Source: VAZQ01 sp035293945 (GTDB lineage: Bacteria; Pseudomonadota; Alphaproteobacteria; Rhizobiales; Xanthobacteraceae). From it: a stretch of DNA of 64,000 nucleotides. How positions within the stretch are numbered: the first letter of the stretch is position 1; the number at the start of each line of letters is the position of its first letter. This document shows, in pieces, positions 17,543 to 28,104 of the stretch. Location of the stretch: positions 124,001 to 188,000 of the forward strand of contig DATGLV010000024.1 of the NCBI GenBank assembly GCA_035293945.1, read 5' to 3'. The translations under genes and the position numbers were made by a program. The notes under the pieces are model-generated. The model saw only the letters and a program-made list of their open reading frames with translations. It made no database searches and was not told where the DNA came from.

Positions 17543-18416
17543 TTTCAAGTCCTTGATTCGCAACGCGTTTCGACGGCCGTCCGGCTGCTCGCAAAGGCAC
17601 TGTGGATGCTCCCGGATCGATGCACCCCGGACCGCCCCATCCGCGGCTGAAGGCGAGCGCCCGTCATAGCGAAGAGGGTCGTCGAGTTCAATGGCAAGGC
17701 CGTTCGCGATCGAGGCGCCTGAGGGCTTCGTGCGGGGACGCGGCTGCAGGACGGCGAGATCAGCGTGCGTCGGACACGAAGCATCGCTGGCGCGGCGCGG
17801 AGCGCGTTCGGCAAGCCTAGTGCGGTGGAGCTCCTTTCATTCTTGCCGCTCTCGCCGCGAGTCTTTCGAAGACGGCTCGAATCCAAAAGCGCGCCGGCTT
17901 GATAGATTTTGCCAGTGTCCCTTTGATTCCGAAATTCGCTCGGTGGCCCGCCGCAAGGCAAGCGAGCTTCGCAATCAGGACACGGGCAGGCAATGACGTG
18001 GGACTTTGCGCAAGCACCCGGAGGAGTCGCACGCCAACTCTGCACAAGGGAGCGCGTGGTCGTCTCGCGTTGCGCCGAGGCGCACTCGAACTGGCGGAAG
18101 ATGCGAATCACGGCCCAAGATTAGTTTCCGGAGCAGGCGGTATGTTCATGCCGCTCCTAACAAATATCCGACTCGCATCGAAGCGAACGGAAAGTTGTTT
18201 GTTGGCGATCGGTTGACGAGTTGCGGAACTACAGTTTACGCTTGGCGTTGGCAGGGGAGTTCGTGCCACTTATGCATGATCGGGGAGGCGGGTATCCAAC
18301 AAGCCATCATTGCTGCCCTTTTATTGACACATTGGCCCATCAAACGGCCCTCTTCCCCACAAAACACGTCCACGCCACGACGGTCTCAGATCGTCACGAC
18401 AGCACGGGAGAGTGCA
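17543..18416. other. Long gap without a recognised gene
   Basis: About 870 bases separate the divergent acpXL and rlpA. Open frames exist on both strands (for example minus 17545-18111), but they are Arg/Ser-rich with no recognised fold or ribosome site, typical of chance frames. From about 18120 the composition becomes AT-richer than its surroundings, consistent with promoter DNA for rlpA and possibly acpXL. I found no tRNA. Confidence 0.5.
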
Positions 18417-18770
18417 TTGAAAGTAAGATCGATTTGTTTGGTCACCGCAGTTCTTCAAATTCTGCCCCTCGCGACGATTTCGTCGCAGGCCTTGGCCCAG
18501 AGCGGTATAGCATCGGTTTATTCAACGGAAAGCGGATCACGAACCGCGAGCGGCGCGCGATTGGATCCGAGGGCTCTGACAGCTGCGCACCGTTCGTTGC
18601 CGTTCGGATCGCGGGTGGTTGTCACCAATCGCGCCAACGGGCGTTCCGTCGTCGTGACAGTCAACGATCGTGGACCGTTCGTGCGCGGGCGCATCATTGA
18701 CGTGACGCCGGCGGCGGCGCATGCGCTGGGCTTCTCCGGCACCGCGCCGGTTACGGTCGAGCGCGAGTAG
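18417..18770 (+). CDS. rlpA: Short RlpA-like septal lytic transglycosylase domain
   Basis: 117 residues. A signal peptide (LKVRSICLVTAVLQILPLA...ALAQ) is followed directly by a double-psi beta-barrel: GIASVYSTESG, ASGARLDPRALTAAHRSLPFGS, VTVNDRGPFVRGRIIDVTPAAA. The latter contains the conserved RGPF/RIID elements and the catalytic Asp of RlpA. There is no SPOR domain, so it is at the short end of the family. The start is most likely TTG 18417 with GGGAGAG just upstream; no ATG is available nearby. Confidence 0.85.
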   Translation: MKVRSICLVTAVLQILPLATISSQALAQSGIASVYSTESGSRTASGARLDPRALTAAHRSLPFGSRVVVTNRANGRSVVVTVNDRGPFVRGRIIDVTPAAAHALGFSGTAPVTVERE

Positions 18771-18949
18771 CAAGCCCGCAATCGCGATGCGCGTGGGGAA
18801 CCCGATCGCGGGAATCAAAGCTTGCTAAGGTTGCCGGAGCGGCTCCTCCCGCGAACCGCTCCGGCTCCTGACGAGGCGCCACGGACAGGCGTGAGAGAAT
18901 CGAACCGTAGAGGCTTGAATTGCCAATACTTGAATTGCCGATATTTGGA

Positions 18950-19303
18950 TTATTGCTGTGATCTGGACGGCACGGTGATCGGAGCGCAGTTGCGCCGGCC
19001 CGACAAGAAGCAGTCCTGCAGGTTTCGATTCTCGATCAGCTTGCTGCTCAGCCAGACGCCGCCGGAGATCAGGATCGCGGCGATCAGCAGCGTCAACAGG
19101 TTCATGATCATGCGATGCCGGTAATCGTCGATCGATTCACCGCGCTCATATTTGGCCAGATCCTCGACCGGCGAATCCCTCTCCGCATTTGGCGGAGGCC
19201 TGGGCCAGCCGCCATTCTGCGGCGCGCCACGTGGCCGGAAGCGCAGCACTTGGGCGCCCTTGTGCTCAGGCGGAGAAGGGGGGCTTATGGGATCGGTTTT
19301 CAC
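18950..19303 (-). CDS. Small single-pass membrane protein, conserved hypothetical
   Basis: 117 residues. A Pro-rich cytosolic half (APQNGGWPRPPP) leads to RHRMIMNLLTLLIAAILISGG, one membrane helix at about 65-85, and a short tail NLQDCFLSGRRNCAPI. The Cys-rich tail after the helix matches a small family I associate with Bradyrhizobium relatives; no function is known to me. It is convergent with rlpA. Confidence 0.65.
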   Translation of the reverse strand: MKTDPISPPSPPEHKGAQVLRFRPRGAPQNGGWPRPPPNAERDSPVEDLAKYERGESIDDYRHRMIMNLLTLLIAAILISGGVWLSSKLIENRNLQDCFLSGRRNCAPITVPSRSQQ

Positions 19304-19495
19304 GGGCGCCTGACGGCATCACAGGGTTGGTCGAAGCATAGCATGAAAATGGCTTCCAATTCCCACACGGCCGCAATTGTGAAGCTTATTTCCTCGTCGG
19401 CGCCTTGAGCCTCATGGCCTCGCGCTTGCCGCTGTGGCGCGGGACCGCTCTCCGCTGGATGGACGCGCGCCCCGTCGCGGCCGTAAAGTGGCGCC

Positions 19496-19861
19496 ATGAA
19501 CCGCACGCTCGGCCATCGATTGCTAGCGCTTGCCTGCGCCTATGCCTTGGGGCTCGGCGCTTTCCTGCCGATCCTGGCCTTCTTGGGACTCCCCGGTGCG
19601 GACGCGGCTCCAGCCATCATTTGCGGCCCTGGTGGCGATGGGTCAATGCCTGCCGCCCCGCAGCAGCCGCATCCCTGCTGTCCCGCCGGCGGGGTCTGCG
19701 CAATGTCCGGTTGCGCCGCGACCGCGGTACCGGAACGACCCCCGGGTGCTGCGCTGCCGGCTTGGGTATCGATCGGGCTGGTCCTGCTTCCGCCCGATGT
19801 CCGGCCGCGCGCTCCCAGTCCTGTCAGCGCCAGCCTCGCCCGCGGCCCGCCGCCTGGCTGA
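19496..19861 (+). CDS. Small Cys-rich exported or membrane protein beside PCuAC
   Basis: 121 residues. An N-terminal hydrophobic helix (LLALACAYALGLGAFLPILAFLG) is followed by a segment with five cysteines (ICGPG, HPCCPAGGVCAMSGCAA) and a second weak hydrophobic stretch. The pattern is reminiscent of DUF2946-type proteins seen near copper-handling genes, and the next gene, 79 bases downstream, is a PCuAC copper chaperone. A link to copper is inference from cysteines and context. Confidence 0.6.
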   Translation: MNRTLGHRLLALACAYALGLGAFLPILAFLGLPGADAAPAIICGPGGDGSMPAAPQQPHPCCPAGGVCAMSGCAATAVPERPPGAALPAWVSIGLVLLPPDVRPRAPSPVSASLARGPPPG

Positions 19862-19940
19862 TCCGCAAGCCAATCGCACCGCAAAGCCAATTGAATGGCG
19901 GGCTTGTCCATCGTGCCCGCTCGAGAACGGAGCCAATTCC

Positions 19941-20504
19941 ATGAACTTCAGGGCCACCATCCACGCGCTCTCAGCAATCGCTGTCGTCCTCTGCGTTGCG
20001 TCCGCCTCGGCGGCCGAGACCTTCACGGTCGGATCAATCGAGGTCACCGGCCCATGGGCACGCGCCACCCCGAAAGGCGCCTCGGTCGGTGGCGCCTACA
20101 TGACCGTCACCAACAAGGGGAGCGAACCAGATCGGCTTACGGGCGGATCATCTCCTGCAGCGGCCAAGCTGGAGGTTCACCAGATGTCGATGAACAATGG
20201 CGTCATGTCGATGCGTCCGGTCCAGGGCGGGCTCGAGATCAAGCCCGGACAGACCGTCGTGTTCAATCCCTCGTCGTTCCACATCATGATGGTGGGGCTC
20301 AAGCAGCCACTGACGCAGGGCGAGCACGTCAAGGCGACGCTGGACTTCGCCAAGGCCGGAAAACTCGACGTTGAATACGTGGTCGAATCGATCGGAGCGC
20401 AAGGCCCGAGCGCAGCATCAACGGCGCCCGCAATGCCCGGCATGGATCACGGCACCATGGGCAATATGGGCGGCAGCATGGGCAACATGAACCACGCGCA
20501 CTGA
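19941..20504 (+). CDS. PCuAC-type periplasmic copper chaperone
   Basis: 187 residues. A signal peptide (IHALSAIAVVLCVASASAAE) precedes a cupredoxin-like PCuAC domain (DUF461): ITVTGPWARATPKGASVGGAYM, then the Cu(I) ligands in EVHQMSMNNGVMSMRPV and SSFHIMMVGL, giving the H-M...H-x-M set. The C-terminus is Met/His-rich (GMDHGTMGNMGGSMGNMNHA), a second probable copper site. It likely delivers copper to the Cu-A site of cytochrome oxidase. Start ATG 19941. Confidence 0.9.
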   Translation: MNFRATIHALSAIAVVLCVASASAAETFTVGSIEVTGPWARATPKGASVGGAYMTVTNKGSEPDRLTGGSSPAAAKLEVHQMSMNNGVMSMRPVQGGLEIKPGQTVVFNPSSFHIMMVGLKQPLTQGEHVKATLDFAKAGKLDVEYVVESIGAQGPSAASTAPAMPGMDHGTMGNMGGSMGNMNHAH

Positions 20505-20514
20505 TCCATCCAAG

Positions 20515-21096
20515 CTATTCGCGAAACGGAAGCGGCTCGCCGGCGGGAGGCCCCATCCGGAATACGTTGAGCGACATCGCGACGAGGACGTAATAGCCGA
20601 GTAGGCCGACGAACTCGACCATGCCCTCGTCGCCGAGGAAGGCGTGCAGGCGAGCATAGACGCGATCGGAGACGCGCTTGCTGCGGTAGAGCTCCTTGAT
20701 GAAGTCATAGACGGCGCGTTCATCCTTGGGAAGGTTGGATGGCAAGCGTCCTGCCCGCAGAGCCGCGATGGTCTTTGCGCTGACGCCGGCGCGCGCGGCG
20801 TGGCCGGCATGGGCGAACCATTCGTATTGCGAGCGCCAGATCCTGGCAGTCGCCAGGATGGCGAATTCCGACAGGCGCGGCGGCACCCGCGTCTTGAGCC
20901 GGCAAAAGCCGCCCAGCGCTTGCGCGAGCTGGCCATAGTCCGGTGCGTGCATGAACACCGCGAAAGGGCCGCGCACTTGTGTGGCCTGGCCGCGCGGTCC
21001 GGAGCGAATGGCATCGATCAGTGCCTGCTGGGCCGGGGTGAATTTCTCGGGCGGGATGTCAGGCAGGCGGGGGGGCGGCGGCTTCTTCGCGGGCAT
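20515..21096 (-). CDS. Carboxymuconolactone decarboxylase-like (AhpD-fold) protein
   Basis: 193 residues. The all-helical CMD core is recognisable: LSEFAILATARIWRSQYEWFAHAGHAARAGVS and later DEGMVEFVGLLGYYVLVAMSLNVF. The CxxC redox pair of AhpD is missing, so peroxidase-type activity is unlikely. True lactone decarboxylation is also unproven. It is convergent with the PCuAC gene and 87 bases downstream of eutA on the same strand. Confidence 0.85.
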   Translation of the reverse strand: MPAKKPPPPRLPDIPPEKFTPAQQALIDAIRSGPRGQATQVRGPFAVFMHAPDYGQLAQALGGFCRLKTRVPPRLSEFAILATARIWRSQYEWFAHAGHAARAGVSAKTIAALRAGRLPSNLPKDERAVYDFIKELYRSKRVSDRVYARLHAFLGDEGMVEFVGLLGYYVLVAMSLNVFRMGPPAGEPLPFRE

Positions 21097-21183
21097 CTCA
21101 GTCCTCGGGCGGGCCAGGTAGCTGACACGAGCCGATCCTCATATACGCTCATGCACGCAATTCAACCGCGCTCCTCACCCGCT

Positions 21184-22692
21184 TCACTTGAACAACAGCG
21201 ACTTGATCACCACCGGCACCACGTTGGTGACCTCGATCATGCGTCCGATATCGATATAGTCGAATTGCCTGAGCTGCACGCCGTCGATGGCGATCACGTT
21301 GGCGGCCGGTGCGATCTCGTTGCGGATGATGCGGCCGAGGCTCATGCCGACGTCGCCGTCGATCAGGAGCACCAGCGGATAGCCGCTCGCGATCGTGGCT
21401 GGGACGGCGGCGCAGATGCCGGCGGCGAGCGCATGCAGCCGCGCATGCAAAGGGTCGCCGTGCCAGGTGATGGCGAATGCGACCGCATCGACCCCTTCCT
21501 CGATGTCGGCCTGCGTCAGCGCGGCGCGACAGGCTGCGGCGACCGAAGTGGGATCGATCCGTTCGCCGAGCTCGAAGGCAGGCGCCAGCACGGGCAGGTT
21601 CTGCAGCGGCAGCTCGTCTCCGCGCGTGATCGCGATGGTGTTGCCGCTCACCTGCACCGAGAACTGCGCCGCCCCGATAACGGTTGCGCGGATGCCTTGT
21701 CCCGGGTCCCAGACCGGCGGCAGGTCGCGTCGGCGTGCCAGCATGTGGGCGAGCGCGTGCGCGAGATCGAGGCCGAGATCGCCGAACTGCCGTTTCTCGC
21801 GCTTGTAGAGATATTCGGCGACCCCGCCTGAGAATGTCAGCGCATCGAGCGCCGCATTGGCGAGCCCCGGAGCCCAAGGCTCGGTCACCAGAAGTCGCGT
21901 GGGGAGCGCGTCAGCCGGCCGCCGGTCGATCATGCGCATGATGAGGCGAACCATGCGCTCGACGATCCGCTCGCGGTCAGCCGGCGGAAGGGCTTGGCCG
22001 GGCGAAAGCGCAATCCCGAGGCTTTCAGAGATTGCCCGCGCCGGCTCCTCGATGCGGGTGAGGCCCGCCTTCGCGTCCTCGACCAACAGACGGCCGCCGA
22101 CCGCAATGGCTGCCGTGGCGGTGATGCGGCCGTTGTCGATCAGGGCGAGCTTGGTGGTGCCGCCGCCGATATCGACGTTGAGGATGCGCGCATTGTGCCC
22201 GCGCGAAAGTGCGACCGCTCCCGAACCGTGCGCCGCCAGCTGGCACTCGAGATGATGACCGGCGGACGCGCAGACGAACCGGCCCGCCTCCTCGGAGAAC
22301 AACTCGGCGATGGCGCGCGCATTGCGGCGCTTGATCGCTTCGCCGGTGAGGATCACCGCGCCCGAGTCGATGTCACCCGGCTCGATGCCCGCATACGCGT
22401 AGCAACCGCCGATGAAGCCGGCGAGCTCGTCCACATCGATGGTGTAGTCCGGAAGGTACGGCGTGAGGGCGATCGGGGACTGCCACAGCACCTTGCGATA
22501 GACCACGACGAAACGGCTCGACATCGCCGGGGAGAGCCGGTGCAAGTGCACGCGCGCGAACATCAGGTGCGAGGTCGAGGAGCCGATGTCGATGCCGATC
22601 GTGGTCAATTCCACGTTGTCGGATGCCCAGGCGACCTCGTTGGACTCCTCGGCGGCCTGCATGTGCTGGTGATCGAACTCGAGATCGTGCAT
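21184..22692 (-). CDS. eutA: EutA-like ethanolamine ammonia-lyase reactivating factor
   Basis: About 502 residues of an ASKHA-fold (actin/HSP70-like) ATPase. Phosphate loops: TIGIDIGSSTSHLMF near the N-terminus and LNVDIGGGTTKLALI near residue 170; FSGGVAEYLY and LVLLIDGDVGMSLG are further EutA-type blocks. EutA removes damaged B12 cofactor from ethanolamine ammonia-lyase (EutBC). Neither eutB nor eutC is in the window. ATG 22692 (MHDLEFDHQHM) is preferred over one 23 codons upstream. Confidence 0.85.
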   Translation of the reverse strand: MHDLEFDHQHMQAAEESNEVAWASDNVELTTIGIDIGSSTSHLMFARVHLHRLSPAMSSRFVVVYRKVLWQSPIALTPYLPDYTIDVDELAGFIGGCYAYAGIEPGDIDSGAVILTGEAIKRRNARAIAELFSEEAGRFVCASAGHHLECQLAAHGSGAVALSRGHNARILNVDIGGGTTKLALIDNGRITATAAIAVGGRLLVEDAKAGLTRIEEPARAISESLGIALSPGQALPPADRERIVERMVRLIMRMIDRRPADALPTRLLVTEPWAPGLANAALDALTFSGGVAEYLYKREKRQFGDLGLDLAHALAHMLARRRDLPPVWDPGQGIRATVIGAAQFSVQVSGNTIAITRGDELPLQNLPVLAPAFELGERIDPTSVAAACRAALTQADIEEGVDAVAFAITWHGDPLHARLHALAAGICAAVPATIASGYPLVLLIDGDVGMSLGRIIRNEIAPAANVIAIDGVQLRQFDYIDIGRMIEVTNVVPVVIKSLLFK

Positions 22693-23215
22693 CGGCCTGG
22701 GTGACTCCTTGCTGCGCCGTTGCCGTGTTATGCCACGCCGCCGGGCCGCTTGCGGTCCCACAACTGTCGCGAGTGGTCAGGCGATATGCCGCCAGCCGCT
22801 CCCTGTTTTATCAGGCGAAAAACAGGAAACCGGGGATGGCGCGCACCGCTAGAATGGAGTGCACCCCATCGATGAGACTGAGGCCGTCTCGCCGGACCCT
22901 TGATTTGCCTTAACAATCTTGGGTTCGAATTGCCAAAGCGGCGGTATTTTCGTACCCCATCCGCGTTTAACCCCAACGCGGCGCCCCGCGTGGCGGCGGC
23001 AACAATCATCAAGGTCGACAGAAAAATCCGGCGGTTTCCCGCCAGCTTGCGGCGCGTAGACGCGTTGATTGACGCAGCTCGCGAGTTTCAATTTCGCAAA
23101 TAAACTGAGTTGCGGCGTCGGGTCAAATGTCGAAACGAAGCGCTGCATGACGACCCTTGCACTTACAGGTTCATGGGAATGGATCGCCCGACGTCAAGAC
23201 AGTGTGTTTAGCCGG
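22693..23215. other. Intergenic gap
   Basis: About 520 bases between the eutA start and the 3' end of the TPR gene. Only short Arg/Ser-rich chance frames are present. The stretch at 22890-23110 is less GC-rich and could contain the eutA promoter. I see no RNA gene or repeat. Confidence 0.4.
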
Positions 23216-23998
23216 CTATCGTCCCGCACCGAGTGCCTTAAGCTCCGCCCTGGCAGCCGGCCCCTCGACGAAGTCTTGCGGACAACCGATCGCTGCCAAC
23301 CGGAACCTGTGTTCGGCTTCCTTCACCGAGCTCTTCAGCATATCAAGCTGCCCGATATAGAAGTTGGCTTCGCATATTTGTCCCGCCTGAACTGTCGTAT
23401 CAGGATCGTCCGCCGCCGCGAGAACTGCCGACACCGCCAGTTGACCGAGAAGCAATCTGATAATCGGCGCCGGCCACTTGGTCATGTCCAGGTGTGAAAC
23501 CTCCTCAGCAAGATGGCTTGGCATGCCGCTTCGTCCGCCGATTATCCCAAGCCACATAGGATAATACGGATACGAGGGATCAAGCTCGTGCGCCTTCTCG
23601 ATGTCGGCGATCGATTCGCCAATCGATCCGGCGTAGAAATTTGCGATGCCGCGGCGAAAGTACGCATCGTCATCCCGGGGATCCAGCATGAGTCTTTGGT
23701 TGTAACTGGCGATTACATCATCGTACTCGGTACGTGAACCTTGCAAACGAGGCCAGCCGAGTCCCGAAGGACCCCCATCCAGCCGGGCAGCCTGAATGTG
23801 TCCGCGGCCAGATTTCTGGAGCGGACAAGCCGACGGCACGAGGCCGACCGCCTCGTGAGCAATAAGCTCTAACGCATTGTTGAAAGGTTGCGAGCTGCCG
23901 AACGCGACAGACTTGCACGTCTCGTCGGTGGGCAGGCTCCAGGCGGCCGGTGGGCCCGCCAATCCAATATAAAGTGCAACGAACATGATCTTGTTCAC
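23216..23998 (-). CDS. Secreted TPR-repeat protein, unknown role
   Basis: 260 residues. A signal peptide (IMFVALYIGLAGPPAAWS) precedes a TPR pair centred on residues 90-140: IASYNQRLMLDPRDDDAYFRRGIANF and SIADIEKAHELDPSYP. A second helical part ends with EAEHRFRLAAIGCPQDF. TPRs mediate protein contacts, but no catalytic domain is visible. The composition is slightly less GC-rich than the neighbours. Confidence 0.7.
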   Translation of the reverse strand: MNKIMFVALYIGLAGPPAAWSLPTDETCKSVAFGSSQPFNNALELIAHEAVGLVPSACPLQKSGRGHIQAARLDGGPSGLGWPRLQGSRTEYDDVIASYNQRLMLDPRDDDAYFRRGIANFYAGSIGESIADIEKAHELDPSYPYYPMWLGIIGGRSGMPSHLAEEVSHLDMTKWPAPIIRLLLGQLAVSAVLAAADDPDTTVQAGQICEANFYIGQLDMLKSSVKEAEHRFRLAAIGCPQDFVEGPAARAELKALGAGR

Positions 23999-24154
23999 GG
24001 ATCATTTCTCCCATTAGAGAAACGTGCGTTCGATTTGTTTATTTCAGAGCGGACGCCTGATCTTGCCGGCGCAGCATCCACCGCGAGGAACCCTCCCCGC
24101 CTTTACGGGGGGAGGGAAGCTGACCCTCGTGTCCGCCGGGAGCCATGCGGTGCC

Positions 24155-24373
24155 CTAATGGGTCTTGTGCCCGGGCTTCGGCGCCACGTAGGCGTATCCG
24201 GCCCGAGCCGAATTCACCGCCTTGGTGCTCTGGTTCAAGCTTGCCAGCCACTGCTGCCATTCCCGCTCGACCTGAGCCGCACTTGCACTTTGATCGATAT
24301 CGTTTGCGTGAACCGCAGGCGCAGCGCAAACAAAGACGGCCAGTGCTAAGGCAACCTTCGTCTTGGTGAACAT
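24155..24373 (-). CDS. Small secreted protein, hypothetical
   Basis: 72 residues. A signal peptide (KVALALAVFVCAAPAVHA) is followed by a short polar mature part with EREWQQWLASLNQSTKA. The start is ATG 24373, with AGGAGAAGGA immediately upstream; the open frame adds ten codons. No family recognised. Confidence 0.6.
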   Translation of the reverse strand: MFTKTKVALALAVFVCAAPAVHANDIDQSASAAQVEREWQQWLASLNQSTKAVNSARAGYAYVAPKPGHKTH

Positions 24374-24603
24374 CGTCCTTCTCCTATGGCTTTGTTGACG
24401 CATTTGTTTGCGTCACCCATGGGTTCTAAGCCTTCGGACGCGCCCCGAACGTGAGCTGGTTCACAGTCTCTGGAATATTTCGCCAGGCCGGACGGCTGGC
24501 GGGCGACAATTCTTCAAACAGCGCTGGTCCAAGCAAATCGCCGGCCAACTAAAGAAAATGCGCTTCTTGATCTGCGGCTAATGTGTTTCCGGTGAAAAGA
24601 AGA

Positions 24604-24628
24604 CCCTCTCTGTCAAAGACAGAGAGGG
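24604..24628 (-). terminator. Rho-independent terminator
   Basis: A perfect 11-bp stem, CCCTCTCTGTC (24604-24614) against GACAGAGAGGG (24618-24628), with a 3-base loop. Read on the minus strand it is followed by TCTTCTTTTC. It lies 50 bases after the stop of the small secreted protein gene at 24679. Confidence 0.8.
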
Positions 24629-24678
24629 CCGGGAAGCAGCTTCAAGTACAAACGCAGCTTGTTGATGCGCCGCGGCCG

Positions 24679-24915
24679 TCAACGAGTGGTGGCCGGCTTC
24701 CCCGAAGAAGATCGGTCGCGCTGGACCGTCGGCTTGGAGATGCGACCTTTGGCGTACGCGTTGAAGATCTCGGGATGATAGACCGGATTGACGCCCTCCA
24801 TGCTTCCGGGCACGAGATAGCCGCCCCTTTCGTCCGTTTGGTCGCCCGCCATCGCTGCAGCCGCCGTACCGATGACGATCACGGCCGCGAGAGCAATCTT
24901 CATCTTGGTGATCAT
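24679..24915 (-). CDS. Small secreted protein with GVNPxYHPxIF motif
   Basis: 78 residues from ATG 24915. A signal peptide (MKIALAAVIVIGTAAAAMAG) precedes a mature part of about 55 residues containing SMEGVNPVYHPEIFNAYAKGR. The same motif occurs in the unrelated-looking secreted protein at 50557-50814. This points to a short exported family; I associate the motif with Bradyrhizobium-type genomes but know no function. A strong terminator follows. Confidence 0.7.
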   Translation of the reverse strand: MITKMKIALAAVIVIGTAAAAMAGDQTDERGGYLVPGSMEGVNPVYHPEIFNAYAKGRISKPTVQRDRSSSGKPATTR

Positions 24916-25184
24916 GGTCTGGTTCCTTTCGGTTTGATCGTGCGCTTGCGCGCAACGTTTGCCTTTTAGAGCAGCCCGCTCGCACAAGACGTGAGCTACT
25001 TCACAAGACGAAAAAGTCCGCCTGCGTCGGACACCTGACCCCTCGTCTGGGGCAAGTCTTTGAGAGGCGGTCGTTCGATCTGGGCCGACAATGTCTGTTT
25101 CTGTTAATGCCCCTTTGCACCGTGGGGTATCACGGCGCATCACTCTGCCTTGATGCCGGCCGAGTTGATGATCGGCCGCGCCTT

Positions 25185-26182
<998 letters not shown>

Positions 26183-26186
<4 letters not shown>

Positions 26187-27166
26187 GGCGCGTCGAGATG
26201 GGGGTGAAAGCAGTGCACCCAGTGCCCGGCGGCGGCAGCCACGGGCGGCGGCACGTTGCTGCATTGATCATCGGCGCGGGCGCAACGGTCGCGAAAGCCG
26301 CAGCCGGCGGGGACCGCCAGCGGCGGCGGAGCCATGCCGGGAATTTGTTGCGCCGGTTCGCCGGGCCGCCTCTGGCTTGGAATCGAGCCGATGAGGCCGC
26401 GCGTATAGGGATGTCGCGGCTGGTCGAGTACGGCGTCGAGCCGACCCTGCTCGACGATCTTGCCCGCATACATCACGGCGATCGTGTCGGCGAGCGAGGC
26501 GACGACCGCGAGGTCATGCGTGATCCAGAGGATGGCGGTTTCGCGCTGCCGGCACAGGTTTTGAATCTCATGCAGAACCTGCGCCTGCGTGGCGGTATCG
26601 AGCGCGGTGGTGGGCTCGTCGGCGATTAGCAGGCGCGGGCCGTTGATGAGCGCGATCGCGATGGCGACGCGCTGACGCATGCCGCCCGAATATTGGTGCG
26701 GATAGGCCTTCAGCATCTGCTCAGGCGCCGAGATGCCGACTTGCGCCAGCGCCCGGGCCGCGCGCCGGCTCGCTTCATGCCGGCCGACCGCGGGATGGTG
26801 GGCGCGGATCGCCTCGATCATCTGCGTGTCGATGCGCAGAACCGGATTGAGTGTCATCATCGGGTCCTGAAAGATGATCGCGATGCGCTCGCCGCGCAGC
26901 CGTCGCAGCTCCGCCTCGGGCCGAGGCAACAGGTCGGCGCCTTCGAACAGGATGCGCCCGCCGGCGATGCGGCCGGCCCGGTCGACGAGGCCGAGAATCG
27001 AAAGTCCGGTGACCGATTTTCCGGCCCCCGACTCGCCTACCAGGCCGACGATCTCGCCCGGCCTGATGCGCAAGCTCACGCCGTCGACCGCCTTCACGAT
27101 ACCGGCGCGTGTCGGAAAATGAACGCGCAGGTCCTCGATCACGAGCAGTGGCTCGGCTGCCCTCAT
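26183..27166 (-). CDS. Dipeptide/nickel-type ABC transporter ATP-binding protein (DppD-like)
   Basis: 327 residues from ATG 27166 (MRAAEPLLVIEDLRVHF). Walker A GESGAGKSV, Q-loop IIFQDPMMTLNPV, signature YSGGMRQRVAIAIAL, Walker B LLIADEPTTALD, and a C-terminal GCGFRDRCARADDQC cysteine motif. An in-frame GTG at 27187 would create a GTGA overlap with the permease stop and is a reasonable alternative start. Confidence 0.92.
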
Positions 27167-27183
27167 TGCCCGGGCTGTGATGG

Positions 27184-28104
27184 TCACGTCCGCAATCGCG
27201 GGTTCATGATATCGCGGAGCCGGTCGCCCATCAGGTTGATGGACACGATGGTGACGAGGAGCGCGACACCCGGAAAGAAGCTGATCCAATATTTGCCGCT
27301 CAAGATGTAAGCGAAGCCGTTGGCGATCAGAAGGCCGAGCGACGGCTGCGTGATCGGCAGGCCCAGCCCCAAAAACGATAGCGTTGCTTCGAGCGCAATC
27401 GCATGCGCGACCTGCACGGCCGCGACCACGAGGAGCGGCGGCAGGCAATTGGGCAGAAGATGGTGCAGCATGATGCGGATCCTGCTCAGACCAAGGCCCT
27501 GTGCGGCCCGAATGTAGTCCTTGCCGCCCTCGACCAGCGCGGACGCGCGCACCGTGCGCGCATAATACGCCCATTGAACCGTCACCAGGGCGGCGATGAT
27601 CTTGCCGATTCCCTGGCCGAGCAGCGCCAGCAGGATGAGTGCCACCAGGATGGGGGGAAACGCGAGTTGCAGGTCGACGGCGCGCATGATGAGCCGCTCG
27701 ACCCAGCGCCCCGATTGCGCGGCGAGAAGGCCGAGCGATGTGCCGATGGCAAGCGCGAGCAGCCCGCTCGCCAATCCGACGCCGAGGCTGGTGCGCAGAC
27801 CGTAAACAATCGCCGACAGCATGTCGCGGCCCTGATCGTCGGTGCCGAGCCAATAGGTGAGGCCGGAGGGCGAATGCGCGCCCGGCGGCAGGCGTCCGTC
27901 GAGCAGGTCAAGAGCGGTGAGATCGTAAGGGTTCTGCGGAGCCAACCACGGCGCCAGCATCGCCACCAGAGCCACGATTGCGAAGACTACAAGGCCCGCA
28001 ACGGCAAGCCTGGAGGCCAAGAAATCGTGCAGCAAATGTCCGAACGGCGTTTCCTTGGAAAGGACATCGCGGCTGGTTGCAAGGCCGCCCGTCGCCGCCG
28101 TCAT
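27184..28104 (-). CDS. ABC transporter permease (DppC-like)
   Basis: 306 residues with about six membrane helices. The N-terminal OppC_N segment is LASRLAVAGLVVFAIVALVAM. The EAA-type loop EGGKDYIRAAQGLGLSRIRIMLHHLLPN (spread over about 195-222) contacts the ATPases, and TYWLGTDDQGRDMLS is characteristic of DppC. It overlaps dppB by four bases. Confidence 0.92.
   Translation of the reverse strand: MTAATGGLATSRDVLSKETPFGHLLHDFLASRLAVAGLVVFAIVALVAMLAPWLAPQNPYDLTALDLLDGRLPPGAHSPSGLTYWLGTDDQGRDMLSAIVYGLRTSLGVGLASGLLALAIGTSLGLLAAQSGRWVERLIMRAVDLQLAFPPILVALILLALLGQGIGKIIAALVTVQWAYYARTVRASALVEGGKDYIRAAQGLGLSRIRIMLHHLLPNCLPPLLVVAAVQVAHAIALEATLSFLGLGLPITQPSLGLLIANGFAYILSGKYWISFFPGVALLVTIVSINLMGDRLRDIMNPRLRT

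Noticed and set aside
17545..18111. Minus-strand frame in the acpXL-rlpA gap
   Set aside because: Ser/Arg/Pro-rich, no ribosome site, no domain.
18890..18930. tRNA T-loop-like sequence (CGGTTCGATTC on the minus strand)
   Set aside because: No matching acceptor stem, anticodon arm or D-arm at the required distances.
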